DNA from: JAJAZB01 sp965249815
Lineage (GTDB): Bacteria; Bacteroidota; Bacteroidia; Cytophagales; Spirosomataceae
Assembly: GCA_965249815.1 (NCBI GenBank)
Contig: CBDFMV010000003.1
Coordinates: 1,984,001-2,048,000 of the forward strand
Direction of reading: 5' to 3'
DNA length: 64,000 bases
Part shown: positions 31,306-42,338 of the stretch, piece after piece
Layout of the letters: each line of letters opens with the position of its first letter
Position numbering within the stretch: the first letter of the stretch is position 1
The notes under the pieces: generated by a model
The model's database searches: none
What the model was told of the DNA's origin: nothing
What the model saw: the letters and a program-made list of their open reading frames with translations, nothing else
Translations under genes and position numbers: made by a program

Positions 31306-32610
31306 ATGATTTTCCGCAAAAGCCCCCTCCGTTTTCTATTGATCCTGCTGCTCCGGGTCGGCGCGCCGCCCGTTAGTGCCCAGACTGCCCCCGAGCCGTT
31401 CGTGTACGGCGACGCCCTGCCCGACGCCCCCGAACTGACCCCGCGCGGGCCGCAGGGCGTGGGGGTGCGCACCCTCTCGCTGACCGACAAGAACCGGCTG
31501 GACGTGCTGCACGCGAAGGGCGGCGAGACGCCCCGCTACGACCGGCCGCTGACGGTGGAAATCTGGTACCCGGCGCGCATTCCGGCGGGCAAAACCCAGC
31601 GCATAACCTACAACGAAACGTTGGGCACGGCCAATGACCCCAAGCGCCCGCTGCTGCCGTTCAGCTTCGCAGGCCGGGCCTTGCGCGACGCCGAACCCGA
31701 CGGCAGCGGCGGCGCGTATCCGCTCGTCATCGTGTCGCACGGCTACGTCGGGTCGCGGTTTCTGATGACGTACCTGACCGAAAACCTGGCCTCGAAGGGC
31801 TACGTGGTCGTGGCCATCGACCACACCGAATCGACTTTCCGCGACGCGGCCCCGTTTCCGAGCACCCTGCTCAACCGGTCGCTGGACGACCTTTTTGTGC
31901 TGAACGAAATGGCCCGGCTGGGCAAAAAAGGCGCGGATTCGTTCCTGAGCGGACTTGTCAACGCCGACAACACCGCGCTGGTGGGCTATTCGATGGGCGG
32001 CTACGGCGCGCTCAACGCCGCCGGGGCCGGGTACAGCGCCGGGGCCGTGAAGTTGTTCGGGCAACTGACCAACGGCAGCACTGCCCTGCAAACCCGCGCC
32101 GCCGGGGCGGAAGAATTCAACTCGTCGCAGGATGCACGCATCCAAGCCGTGGTGGCCTTCGCGCCCTGGGGGCAGGAGCGGGGCGTTTGGGACGCCGACG
32201 GGCTGAAGGGCCTCACCCGCCCGACGCTGTTCGTGGCCGGGAGCAAAGACGACATTTCGGGCTACGAACGCGGCACGAAGGCCATTTACGACGGGGCCGT
32301 CAACGCCGATCGCTACCTGCTCACGTACCTCAACGCCCGGCACAACGTGGCTCCCAACCCCCCGCCCGCCGAGTCGATGAAACCCGGCCTGCCCCTCGAC
32401 GAGTACCTGCGCTACGCCGAACCGGCCTGGAACGAGCGGCGCATCAACAACATCAACCAGCACTTCGTAACGGGGTTTTTGGGAATGCACCTGAAAGGAC
32501 TGGACTACGGAAAGTTTTTTGAGGTGAAAGAAAGCAGCAACGACGGGCTATGGACCGGGTTCAGACCGCGCACGGCGGTGGGGCTGGAGCTGCGCCACGC
32601 GAAGCCCTGA
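31306..32610 (+). CDS. Secreted alpha/beta hydrolase (PAF-acetylhydrolase/dienelactone-hydrolase-like)
   Basis: Signal-like N-terminus (FLLILLLRVGAPPVSAQ), then an alpha/beta-hydrolase fold: RPLTVEIWYPARIPAGK, YPLVIVSHGYVGSRFLM (oxyanion region), the nucleophile elbow GYSMGG with S229, RPTLFVAGSKDDIS (acid) and a late histidine in NARHNVAPN. The overall layout matches the platelet-activating-factor acetylhydrolase II-like group. It ends one base before the convergent YHS gene. Substrate unknown, probably an ester. Confidence 0.85.
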   Translation: MIFRKSPLRFLLILLLRVGAPPVSAQTAPEPFVYGDALPDAPELTPRGPQGVGVRTLSLTDKNRLDVLHAKGGETPRYDRPLTVEIWYPARIPAGKTQRITYNETLGTANDPKRPLLPFSFAGRALRDAEPDGSGGAYPLVIVSHGYVGSRFLMTYLTENLASKGYVVVAIDHTESTFRDAAPFPSTLLNRSLDDLFVLNEMARLGKKGADSFLSGLVNADNTALVGYSMGGYGALNAAGAGYSAGAVKLFGQLTNGSTALQTRAAGAEEFNSSQDARIQAVVAFAPWGQERGVWDADGLKGLTRPTLFVAGSKDDISGYERGTKAIYDGAVNADRYLLTYLNARHNVAPNPPPAESMKPGLPLDEYLRYAEPAWNERRINNINQHFVTGFLGMHLKGLDYGKFFEVKESSNDGLWTGFRPRTAVGLELRHAKP

Positions 32611-32611
32611 T

Positions 32612-33055
32612 TCATTCTTTGTCTTTCAGCCCCGGCCAGTTTTTATCGGCTTTTTCGATGTAGCCCTTCGTGTCTTTTTTCCAGGACGTCTGCACGTTCT
32701 TGTTGTAATTGAGGTAAAGTTTGTCGTCCACGATGGTCCAGGCCTGCGGGTCGGTGGGGGCTTTGTGGCCGTCGGCGGTGCCGTAGGCGCAGTAACCGCC
32801 GTACTGCGGGACGTATGTTGAGGGGGCGGCTTTAAACAAGGCCAAATCCCCGGCGTTGGCGAAGCGCCACTGGGTGCCCTGGTAGGCATAGGCAAATTTC
32901 GGATCGCCCGGCACGGCTTTTCCTTCCTTAAAATACGCCACGGCGTCGTAGCCGTGAATGGCCGCGCCGTCGGCCACGAAGACGGGCGATTTTTGCGCCA
33001 GCAGGTGGACCGATGCCAGCAGGAAAAGACTGAGAAAAAGCAGCAAAGACTTCAT
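32612..33055 (-). CDS. Secreted YHS-domain protein
   Basis: Signal peptide MKSLLLFLSLFLLASVHLLA, then a YHS-type domain: AIHGYDAVAYFKEGKAVPGD, FAYAYQGTQWRFANAGDLAL, FKAAPSTYVPQYGGYCAYGT and KLYLNYNKNVQTSWKKD. The family is small, periplasmic and tentatively metal-binding through the Tyr/His/Ser-type positions and the Cys in GGYCAYG. The stop lies one base from that of the alpha/beta hydrolase, with no terminator between them. Confidence 0.85.
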   Translation of the reverse strand: MKSLLLFLSLFLLASVHLLAQKSPVFVADGAAIHGYDAVAYFKEGKAVPGDPKFAYAYQGTQWRFANAGDLALFKAAPSTYVPQYGGYCAYGTADGHKAPTDPQAWTIVDDKLYLNYNKNVQTSWKKDTKGYIEKADKNWPGLKDKE

Positions 33056-33249
33056 AGGAAGTGGTTTTAGTGAAGGACAAAGGTGGGTGGTTGGCTAAAA
33101 ACAGCGTGTCGGCCAGCGGACATTCGAACGGAATAGCCGGAAATGGATTTTCGTATCTTTCGGAAAACTTAACCGGATTCGGCCCCACACCAACCTGAAA
33201 ATTACCTTGCTCTGACCCGCCGACGTGCGCGGAGCCGTCAACGAAACGT

Positions 33250-33257
33250 TACTTTTG
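33250..33257 (+). promoter_or_regulatory. Putative -7 box for the DUF4293 gene
   Basis: TACTTTTG matches TAnnTTTG exactly and lies 27 nt before the ATG. No clear upstream TTG at the usual distance. Confidence 0.35.
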
Positions 33258-33284
33258 CGGTAGTTTTTACGAGCAAATCTTCCC

Positions 33285-33761
33285 ATGATCCAACGATTGC
33301 AATCCGTTTTCCTCGCCCTCATCGTGGCGGCCATGGCCGTGTGTCTGCTTAGTCCGGCCTGGAGCAAAACCAGCCCCACCACGGGCGAAAGCGCCCGACT
33401 CAATGCCTTCACCCTCACCTACGCCAAAGCCGGGGGTGCAGCCACCGCCACGCCCACGTTTTACGTCGCCGCGCTGGCCGTGCTGGCCGCCGGGCTGGCG
33501 CTCTACTCCCTGTTGCAATACAAAAACCGGATGCGCCAGATGCTGCTGGGCCTCATCAATTCACTGGTGATGATTGCGCTGCTGGGTTGCCTGGCGTATC
33601 TGGCGGTGTACAAAGGAGCGGCGCTGTTTCAACCCGAAATGCGGGGCAGCTACCACCTGGGTTTTTACGCCGTGGTGGTCGGGCTGATCAGCAACGTAGT
33701 GGCCAACCGGTTTATCCGCCGCGACGAACAGCTCGTCCGGTCGTCGGAGCGGATGCGGTAG
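33285..33761 (+). CDS. DUF4293 family membrane protein
   Basis: Begins MIQRLQSVFLALIVAAMAVC, the typical opening of the Bacteroidota DUF4293 family. Four hydrophobic helices are visible (residues about 5-25, 62-83, 85-108, 124-140), with a polar first loop and a charged C-terminus (RFIRRDEQLVRSSERMR). The 158 residues are of normal length. Function unknown. A terminator follows. Confidence 0.9.
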   Translation: MIQRLQSVFLALIVAAMAVCLLSPAWSKTSPTTGESARLNAFTLTYAKAGGAATATPTFYVAALAVLAAGLALYSLLQYKNRMRQMLLGLINSLVMIALLGCLAYLAVYKGAALFQPEMRGSYHLGFYAVVVGLISNVVANRFIRRDEQLVRSSERMR

Positions 33762-33784
33762 GCGGTTTAGGGTTTAAGAAGGAG

Positions 33785-33827
33785 AAGCCCGCAAGTTGCG
33801 TATTTGCTCGCAACCGGCGGGCTTTTT
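33785..33827 (+). terminator. Rho-independent terminator after the DUF4293 gene
   Basis: AAGCCCGCAAGTTGCG (33785-33800) pairs with CGCAACCGGCGGGCTT (from 33809), leaving a small internal mismatch, and is followed by TTT. Confidence 0.75.
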
Positions 33828-33966
33828 GCGGACGGTGGACGGCTAACGAGGAGGGGCTGCAATATTTTTTTGGAGTCGAACCGCGAATTTTTACTAATTT
33901 CATTTTCGGATTTTTGGCTGCGGACTCCCCGCTGGCCACCGCCCGGAGGTTTTCAAACCCCCACCA

Positions 33967-36339
<2,373 letters not shown>

Positions 36340-36362
36340 CGTTTTTTAGCGAACAAAACGTC

Positions 36363-36854
36363 ATGCAGTTTGACGAACACGGCAATTTGACGCCTTACGA
36401 ACCAATTCCAGTCAAACAGACTGAGATTCAAAATGAGTTGGTTCGTTCATTTCCGCTTTCAATGACCAGAGACAATTTGTTTGATTCGTTCGTTAGGTAC
36501 AACGAAGAATTAGGCGCTGCTTTGAAAAACGAATTCAGGCAGTGGGTTGACGGAAGTTTCGTCACTATCAAACAAAATCCGGCGGACGTTGACATTGCCA
36601 ACTTCATCGCCAACGACCGATTCGATGTGAACGCAGACGCGCTGATGCCTTTTTTCACCGTTGGCGGCTCGCTGGAAACCTGGAGCGTGGATGCCCACCT
36701 GATTCCGGTATACTCGGAAAGCGACGAGCGGTACGAAAATACACTGGCACGAATCCGCTACTTTCGGAAATGGTTTGGCCGGGATAAAATGAACCGGCCT
36801 AAAGGATTTCTGGAAAACGAAGTAAGAAATGGAACCGAACGCAACCATCCGTGA
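36363..36854 (+). CDS. DUF6932-like putative nucleotidyltransferase-fold protein
   Basis: A 163-residue protein whose centre, WVDGSFVTIKQNPADVDIAN, has the GS...DxD signature of minimal nucleotidyltransferases (G64, S65, D75, D77). The N-terminal FDEHGNLTPYEPIPV also fits DUF6932. Base composition is visibly more AT-rich than in recQ and purD on either side. It starts 23 nt after recQ and its end overlaps the next small gene by 26 nt. This kind of tight pair recalls MNT-type toxin-antitoxin modules, but that is inference. Confidence 0.7.
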   Translation: MQFDEHGNLTPYEPIPVKQTEIQNELVRSFPLSMTRDNLFDSFVRYNEELGAALKNEFRQWVDGSFVTIKQNPADVDIANFIANDRFDVNADALMPFFTVGGSLETWSVDAHLIPVYSESDERYENTLARIRYFRKWFGRDKMNRPKGFLENEVRNGTERNHP

Positions 36855-37038
36855 CGTGGAAACCATCATCGAGGAACTCCACGAACTCCACGACCTCATC
36901 GGCCATACCCGGCAGACCGTCGGTAAATTTCCCCACGATTCGTTGCTCGGGCTGGCCCTAAAGCAGGACGAATTCCGCCAAAAGCAACTTCTGTGGGAGT
37001 TGCACGAACGATTAAGCCTGTACTTGCAGGCGCAGTAA
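36829..37038 (+). CDS. Small helical protein overlapping the DUF6932-like gene
   Basis: A 69-residue, all-helical, charged protein (RDVETIIEELHELHDLIGHT, LGLALKQDEFRQKQLLWELH). It overlaps the preceding gene by 26 nt, so translation is probably coupled. It is too short for a full HEPN domain and lacks the RxxxxH motif. It is perhaps the partner of the nucleotidyltransferase-like protein. Family not recognised. Confidence 0.65.
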   Translation: MEPNATIRDVETIIEELHELHDLIGHTRQTVGKFPHDSLLGLALKQDEFRQKQLLWELHERLSLYLQAQ

Positions 37039-37049
37039 TTTTCCCACCC

Positions 37050-38360
37050 ATGAACCTCCTCCTCCTCGGCTCCGGCGGGCGCGAACACGCCTTCGCCCAT
37101 AAACTCACCCAAAGCCCGCTTTGCACCCGCCTGTTCGTTGCCCCTGGCAACGCCGGAACCGCCCGACTCGCCACCAACCTGCCCCTGGACGTTACCGATT
37201 TTGAAGGCCTGGCCGCTGCCGTGCGCGAACACGAAATTGACCTGCTCATCGTCGGGCCGGAAGAGCCGCTGGTGCGCGGGGTGCGCGATTTCTTCGAAAA
37301 AAAGGACGAATTCAAGTCCCTGCGCATCGTCGGACCGGGTGCCGCGGGGGCGCAGTTGGAAGGCAGCAAGGATTTCTCGAAAGCCTTCATGCACCGCCAC
37401 GGCATTCCCACGGCAGCCTCGCGAACCTTCACCGTAGACACCCTCGACGCTGGGCTGGCTTACCTCGAAATGCAGGCGTTGCCCATCGTGCTGAAAGCCG
37501 ACGGCCTGGCGGCGGGCAAGGGTGTCATCATCGCCGAAAGCCTCGCCGAGGCCAAAGAAACCCTGCACGAAATGCTCGTGGACGCCAAATTCGGTGAAGC
37601 CAGCCGCAAGGTGGTGGTCGAGCAGTTTTTGCGCGGCATCGAACTGTCGGTTTTCGTGCTGACCGACGGCGAGAATTACAAAATCCTGCCCGAAGCGAAG
37701 GATTACAAGCGCATCGGCGAGGGCGACACTGGCCCCAACACCGGCGGCATGGGGGCCGTCTCGCCTGTGCCTTTCGCCGACGCGGCGTTCATGGCCAACG
37801 TCGAGGAACGCGTCGTGAAACCTACCCTCGCCGGGCTTGCCACCGAAGGGATTCGCTACGTCGGCTTTATCTTTATCGGATTGATGAACTCGGACGGCGA
37901 ACCGTGGGTGATCGAGTACAACGCCCGCATGGGCGACCCCGAAACCGAAGCCGTGCTGCCCCGCATCGAGTCGGATTTCGCGGAACTGCTCCTAGCCACC
38001 GCCGAAGGCCGTTTGGCCAAATACGAACTGCAAGTCAGCGATAAAACCGCCGTGACCACCGTGGTCGTGGCGGGCGGCTACCCCGGTAGTCACGCGAAAG
38101 GGTGCCCAATTTCGTTGGGTAACGTACCCGCCGACGTGTTCATTTTCCACGCCGGCACCACCGAAAAAGCCGGTGCGCTCGTGACCAACGGGGGTCGGGT
38201 GCTGGCCATCACGGCCCTGGGCGATTCGCTCGACGAAGCGCGCCTCGCCTCGCAACAGGCCGCCGGAATGAGTAAATTTAAAGGTAGTTATTTCAGAACC
38301 GACATCGGGAAAGACCTGATGGCAGAAGCGATTAATTGGGAATTGGGAATTAAAAATTAG
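37050..38360 (+). CDS. purD: Phosphoribosylamine--glycine ligase
   Basis: ATP-grasp enzyme of purine biosynthesis making GAR from phosphoribosylamine and glycine. Motifs: MNLLLLGSGGREHAFAHKL, LLIVGPEEPLVRGVRDFF, GSKDFSKAFMHRHGIPTA, LPIVLKADGLAAGKGVIIAE, GPNTGGMGAVSPVPFADAAF and EYNARMGDPETEAVLPRIES. The 436 residues are near the family norm. ATG 37050 is chosen because it starts the Rossmann-like fold. The last nine codons (INWELGIKN) and the stop lie inside the left arm of an inverted repeat, so the tail is repeat-derived. Confidence 0.96.
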   Translation: MNLLLLGSGGREHAFAHKLTQSPLCTRLFVAPGNAGTARLATNLPLDVTDFEGLAAAVREHEIDLLIVGPEEPLVRGVRDFFEKKDEFKSLRIVGPGAAGAQLEGSKDFSKAFMHRHGIPTAASRTFTVDTLDAGLAYLEMQALPIVLKADGLAAGKGVIIAESLAEAKETLHEMLVDAKFGEASRKVVVEQFLRGIELSVFVLTDGENYKILPEAKDYKRIGEGDTGPNTGGMGAVSPVPFADAAFMANVEERVVKPTLAGLATEGIRYVGFIFIGLMNSDGEPWVIEYNARMGDPETEAVLPRIESDFAELLLATAEGRLAKYELQVSDKTAVTTVVVAGGYPGSHAKGCPISLGNVPADVFIFHAGTTEKAGALVTNGGRVLAITALGDSLDEARLASQQAAGMSKFKGSYFRTDIGKDLMAEAINWELGIKN

Positions 38361-38422
38361 GAAGTGGTCAGGTTGTACCCGACTGATTTTCAAAGAAATG
38401 CCAATTTTTAATTCCCAATTCC
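38331..38422. repeat. Intergenic inverted repeat 11 (GGGAATT heptamers), overlapping the purD end
   Basis: The left side reads in strict 7-nt units ATTAATT, GGGAATT, GGGAATT, AAAAATT (38331-38358). Its 20-nt arm 38339-38358 pairs perfectly with 38403-38422 around a 44-nt loop. The left arm is coding: purD ends at 38360. Confidence 0.85.
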
Positions 38423-38444
38423 TGATTCCCAATTTGAAAAAGAA

Positions 38445-39800
38445 ATGGCTTGTAAATCATGTAGCACCGGCGGCTGCGGAAGCGTGAAGGCTTCGGGCGC
38501 ACCTGCCGCAGGTACGCCTGCCGCAGGTACGCCTGCCGCAGGTACGCCTGTGGGGTGCAAAAGCAACGGCGGCTGCAGCAGCGGCGGTTGCAATAAAATG
38601 AACGTGTTCGACTGGCTGAGCAACATGGAAATGCCCCAGTACGGCACGATGACCAGCCGGTTCGACCTCGTGGAAGTGAAGTTCAAAGGCGGACGGAAGG
38701 AGTACTTCCGCAACACCAACAACCTCGAACTCCACACCGGCGACCCCGTCGTAGTGGAAGTGCAGAACGGCCACCACCTCGGCTACGTGTCGTTGCAGGG
38801 CGAACTGGTGCGGTTGCAGATGCTCAAAAAGAAGATTCAGGCGGCCGACGCACGGGCCATTTTCCGCATTGCCACGGTCAAGGATCTCGAAAAGCACCAG
38901 CAGGCCGTCGCCCGCGAACTGGGCACAATGTACCGCGCCCGCGAAATCATCCACGAGTTGAATCTGGCCATGAAACTTTCCGACGTGGAGTTTCAGGCCG
39001 ACAACATCAAGGCCGTTTTCTACTATTCCTCCGAAGAGCGGGTCGATTTCCGCGAACTCATCAAGCTCCTGGCGGGGGAGTTTAAGATTCGGGTGGAAAT
39101 GAAGCAAATCAGCCTCCGGCAGGAAGCCGGACGGCTCGGCGGGCTGGGCGTGTGTGGGCGCGAATTGTGCTGCTCGACCTGGCTGACCGAATTCCGCAAC
39201 GTCACCACGTCGGCGGCCCGCTACCAGAACCTCTCGCTCAACCCCGTCAAGCTTTCCGGTCAGTGCGGGCGGCTCAAGTGCTGCCTCAACTACGAATTGG
39301 AAACTTATATGGACGCGCTCAAGGACATTCCCAGCCTCGACGCGCCCCTGCAAACGCAGAAAGGCCCGGCTTTTCTGAATAAAACCGACATCTTCCGCCG
39401 CCTGATGTGGTTTGGTTTCAAGGGCGAAGACGCCTGGCACCCGCTGCCCGTCGAGCAGGTGCGCGAAATCATCGCTCTCAACAAGCAGGGCATCGTGCCG
39501 CCTACACTCGAACAATTGGTGGAGGTCGCCGCCGACGTGGCCGCCGGCCCCATCAACAGCGACCTGGCGCGGATGGACAAAAAATACAGCGACCGCAGCC
39601 AGCGCGACCGGCAGCGTTTCAAAGCCAATAAAAAAAGCGGGGACGCACCGGGCGGTACGCTGCCCGGTGGAAAACCGGCAGGGAGCGCGCCGACCAGCGC
39701 CACACCACCCGCCACCCCCACTCCGCCCAACCCGGAACGCGGCAATGGCCGACCGGGCAGAAACAACGGGCAACCCGGAGGGAGAGGAAGGCGACGTTAA
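38445..39800 (+). CDS. ricT: PSP1-domain protein, RicT (YaaT) family
   Basis: Cytoplasmic PSP1 C-terminal domain protein. In Bacillus RicT is part of an iron-sulfur complex that affects RNA maturation; the role in Bacteroidota is not established. Core motifs: FDLVEVKFKGGRKEYFRN, GDPVVVEVQNGHHLGYVS, the Cys motifs LGVCGRELCCSTWL and SGQCGRLKCCLNYEL, and MWFGFKGEDAWHPL. Unusual ends: an N-terminal Cys/Gly-rich segment (CKSCSTGGCG, CSSGGCN) split by PAAGT repeats encoded by a 15-nt tandem repeat, and a Pro/Gly/Arg-rich C-terminal tail of about 60 residues. Length is 451 against a usual ~280-400. Confidence 0.9.
   Translation: MACKSCSTGGCGSVKASGAPAAGTPAAGTPAAGTPVGCKSNGGCSSGGCNKMNVFDWLSNMEMPQYGTMTSRFDLVEVKFKGGRKEYFRNTNNLELHTGDPVVVEVQNGHHLGYVSLQGELVRLQMLKKKIQAADARAIFRIATVKDLEKHQQAVARELGTMYRAREIIHELNLAMKLSDVEFQADNIKAVFYYSSEERVDFRELIKLLAGEFKIRVEMKQISLRQEAGRLGGLGVCGRELCCSTWLTEFRNVTTSAARYQNLSLNPVKLSGQCGRLKCCLNYELETYMDALKDIPSLDAPLQTQKGPAFLNKTDIFRRLMWFGFKGEDAWHPLPVEQVREIIALNKQGIVPPTLEQLVEVAADVAAGPINSDLARMDKKYSDRSQRDRQRFKANKKSGDAPGGTLPGGKPAGSAPTSATPPATPTPPNPERGNGRPGRNNGQPGGRGRRR
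38499..38556 (+). repeat. 15-nt tandem repeat within ricT
   Basis: Three and a bit copies of ACGCCTGCCGCAGGT, each encoding TPAAG. The unit is nearly palindromic (CCTGCCGCAGG). Copy number may vary between strains because the frame is kept. Confidence 0.85.
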
Positions 39801-39802
39801 AA

Positions 39803-39836
39803 AAACTTCTCCAACCCGTCCGGGTTGGAGAAGTTT
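39803..39836 (+). terminator. Terminator between ricT and gldH
   Basis: A perfect 15-bp stem (39803-39817 with 39822-39836) with 4-nt loop GTCC and T-rich flank. The gldH ATG is only 14 nt further on. Confidence 0.85.
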
Positions 39837-39850
39837 CATTTTTGAATGCA

Positions 39851-40327
39851 ATGCGAAAAATCGGCTCCATCGCTTTCCTGTTTTTCCTGCTCGCTGCCTG
39901 CGATCCCAACGTCGTTTTCAACGACAACGTGGACATTCCCGAAGGCCGGTGGTTTGTCAAACAAGTCCCCCGTTTCGGCTTCGACGTGCCTGATTCCACC
40001 GCCCGCTACAACGTGTACTACAACGTGCGCAACGGGCGGGCTTACCCGTACTACAACCTGTACCTCACCCGCTACCTGTACGACGCCAGGGGCAAATTGG
40101 TGGAAAAACGCCTTGACCAGCTTTTCCTGGCCGACGCCACGACGGGCAAACCCCTCGGCACCGGACTCGGCGATTTGTACGACCATAAAGTGCTGGCTCT
40201 GAAAGCGTACCGTTTTCCTGCTGCCGGGCGCTACACGCTCAAAATCGAGCAATACATGCGCCAGAACCCCCTGCCTGACGTGTACAGCGTGGGGGTGACG
40301 GTCGAGAAAGTGGTTCAGGGTAAATGA
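39851..40327 (+). CDS. gldH: Gliding motility lipoprotein GldH
   Basis: Lipoprotein signal with lipobox ending at C17 (FLFFLLAAC). The mature part matches GldH: VDIPEGRWFVKQVPRFGFDV, a YYNVRNGRAYPYYNLYL segment, GDLYDHKVLALKAYRF and the ending KIEQYMRQNPLPDVYSVGV. GldH is one of the Bacteroidota gliding lipoproteins of unclear mechanism and does not by itself prove gliding. 158 residues, normal. A strong terminator lies immediately upstream, so expression needs readthrough or a promoter inside that stem region. Confidence 0.9.
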   Translation: MRKIGSIAFLFFLLAACDPNVVFNDNVDIPEGRWFVKQVPRFGFDVPDSTARYNVYYNVRNGRAYPYYNLYLTRYLYDARGKLVEKRLDQLFLADATTGKPLGTGLGDLYDHKVLALKAYRFPAAGRYTLKIEQYMRQNPLPDVYSVGVTVEKVVQGK

Positions 40328-40464
40328 AAACAAGGCGAACCGTCTCGTTTTCATTACTTCTGCCTGCTTAATTTAAAGTTCAGCAAGATGCGCCCCCTGT
40401 TTATTCAGGCAACCCATCCATTGCGTTTCCGCCCGTGTAAATTCAAGTGTCAATCAGTACGGTT

Positions 40465-42225
40465 ATGCGGTTCAACGGGAAACTGGGGGTGGGGGTTATG
40501 GCCCTGTGGTGCGTGGGTGCGCAGGCGCAGGTGGTGATTTCGTGGCCAACGACCAACACGATCATCCAACGCGCTCCCACCGGCGACGCGACGCTCAAGC
40601 TGGTGGTGTGCGCCACCGACGGGCGAGCCATTCAGCGGGTTGATTTGAAATTTTTTCAATACGAAGCCAACGGGCAGCGGCTGCCGCTGCCGGTCGACCC
40701 CACCCTCGGCTCGGCAGCACCCGGCGACGGCTGGCTAAGAGCTGACCTGACCGGTGGGGCCGGAACGCGCCAGGCCACGTGCCGGGTGGAGCACATCCGG
40801 GGGGGCATGTACACCGTACTGGCGCGGGTCGATGGCGTGGTCTCGCCCGACGTGGACCTGGGGATTGGGGAAGTGTTCGCCATCGCCGGGCAGTCCAACG
40901 CGTCCGGGGCCGTCAATTGCGGGGAGTTGCCCCTTTCCCGCCCCGAATTCGTTAAATTTTTTAACCCCAAACAAGCCTGTCAGGACAGCGACCCCGGCGG
41001 GCGCTACCTGCCCGGTGGCAGCCCCACGTGCGCCGGGCCGACCCGCGACTTCAAGTGGTACTGGGGGGCGCTGGGCGACTCCCTCGCGACCTTCCTGCGT
41101 GTGCCGGTGGCGTTTTACCAGGCGGCTTATTCCGGGAGCCAGATCAATGACTGGGAGCAAAGCAGCCGGGGGCTGACGAGTCGCTCCGGGCCGGGGCAAC
41201 CCTACGATAACCTTCGTCGCGTGCTGACGGGCGTAGCCCGGCAAACCGGCCTGCGGGCCGTGCTCTGGCACCAGGGCGAAAGCGACCACTACACGGCGGG
41301 GTACAGCGACGCGCTGGACCGCCTTATCGGGAAAAGCCGGGAAGACGCCAGCTTTTCCACCCTGCCGTGGGTGGTGGCCCAGGCCAGTTACACCGGGGGC
41401 AACACCTCGCCGGAATTGATCAACGCCCAGGTTCGGGTAATTGGGCACGCCGCCCACCGCAACGAGGATTTTGAAGCCCCCGTGAAACGCTACGGCGACC
41501 CGTTTCCCTCACCGTTCAGGCGGCTCAATGTGTTCGCGGGGCCTAACACCGATGCGTTTGGGGCCAGTTACCGTTGCGACAATACGCACTTCGGCCCGGC
41601 GGGGCAAGAGCGGGTGGCGCAAGCGTGGTTCGAGGCCCTCACGAAGCCTTACGTGGGCGATGGAGCGGGTTCGGGGGGAAATTTTCTGGCGAACTCCACC
41701 CCGCTGGTGGCCCAGCAACCACCCGCCGGGCTGGTCTGTGACTGCTCGGCCCGTTCGCCCCGGCGCATTGGCGTCTGGAACGGCCTCGTCGTGCAGGTAA
41801 GCTACCTCGTCGACTGCTCGGCGGTACTGGCGACGATCGACCCCACTTCTCTGGCGGCTCTTCCTGTTGTGCGGGACAGTGGGTTTTGGCGGTTGATCAC
41901 GCCAGACGATGGCGCGGAATCGGCCCTGCGGTATGAATTCGGCAACCTTACTGCCAGCGAAGCGCCGAATGCGGTGAGCCTGCACCCGAATCCCGGTTCC
42001 GACCAGGTGCAGGTTCGGGTGGGGTTGCGCCAGGCAGGTTCCGTGTCCGTGCGACTCGAACCCGTGTTGGGGTTGCCGGGGCGGCTATGGCAATTCAACG
42101 GGGCGGTGGGCGAGAATCAGTTTTCGCTCGACGTCCGTTCACTGGCGGCAGGCGTGTACCTGCTCACCGTCGAAGATTCCTCGGGCGCTCGCGCCACAAC
42201 CCGTTTCCTGAAAGCCAATCGCTGA
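40465..42225 (+). CDS. Secreted SGNH-type (sialate O-acetylesterase-like) esterase with T9SS sorting domain
   Basis: Signal peptide MRFNGKLGVGVMALWCVGAQ, a small N-terminal Ig-like part, then an SGNH esterase domain: GEVFAIAGQSNASGAV (S144), SGSQINDWEQSS, AVLWHQGESDHYTAGY (W268-H269) and DNTHFGPAGQERVAQAW (catalytic Asp/His). The last 80 residues form a type IX sorting domain (AVSLHPNPGSDQVQVRVG, AAGVYLLTVEDSSG, TTRFLKANR). It is therefore predicted to cross the outer membrane and act on acetylated sugars outside the cell. I chose ATG 40465 over GTG 40447 because of the signal peptide. Confidence 0.87.
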   Translation: MRFNGKLGVGVMALWCVGAQAQVVISWPTTNTIIQRAPTGDATLKLVVCATDGRAIQRVDLKFFQYEANGQRLPLPVDPTLGSAAPGDGWLRADLTGGAGTRQATCRVEHIRGGMYTVLARVDGVVSPDVDLGIGEVFAIAGQSNASGAVNCGELPLSRPEFVKFFNPKQACQDSDPGGRYLPGGSPTCAGPTRDFKWYWGALGDSLATFLRVPVAFYQAAYSGSQINDWEQSSRGLTSRSGPGQPYDNLRRVLTGVARQTGLRAVLWHQGESDHYTAGYSDALDRLIGKSREDASFSTLPWVVAQASYTGGNTSPELINAQVRVIGHAAHRNEDFEAPVKRYGDPFPSPFRRLNVFAGPNTDAFGASYRCDNTHFGPAGQERVAQAWFEALTKPYVGDGAGSGGNFLANSTPLVAQQPPAGLVCDCSARSPRRIGVWNGLVVQVSYLVDCSAVLATIDPTSLAALPVVRDSGFWRLITPDDGAESALRYEFGNLTASEAPNAVSLHPNPGSDQVQVRVGLRQAGSVSVRLEPVLGLPGRLWQFNGAVGENQFSLDVRSLAAGVYLLTVEDSSGARATTRFLKANR

Positions 42226-42338
42226 GGCGCTGGTGAGCGGAAGACAGAATACAGGCTAAATAGCACCTTCCCAAGTTATTACCCCATTATCTTTCTGTTA
42301 CTACTCAACCGGATAGCACTTTTCCGGGCGAAAAGCCG

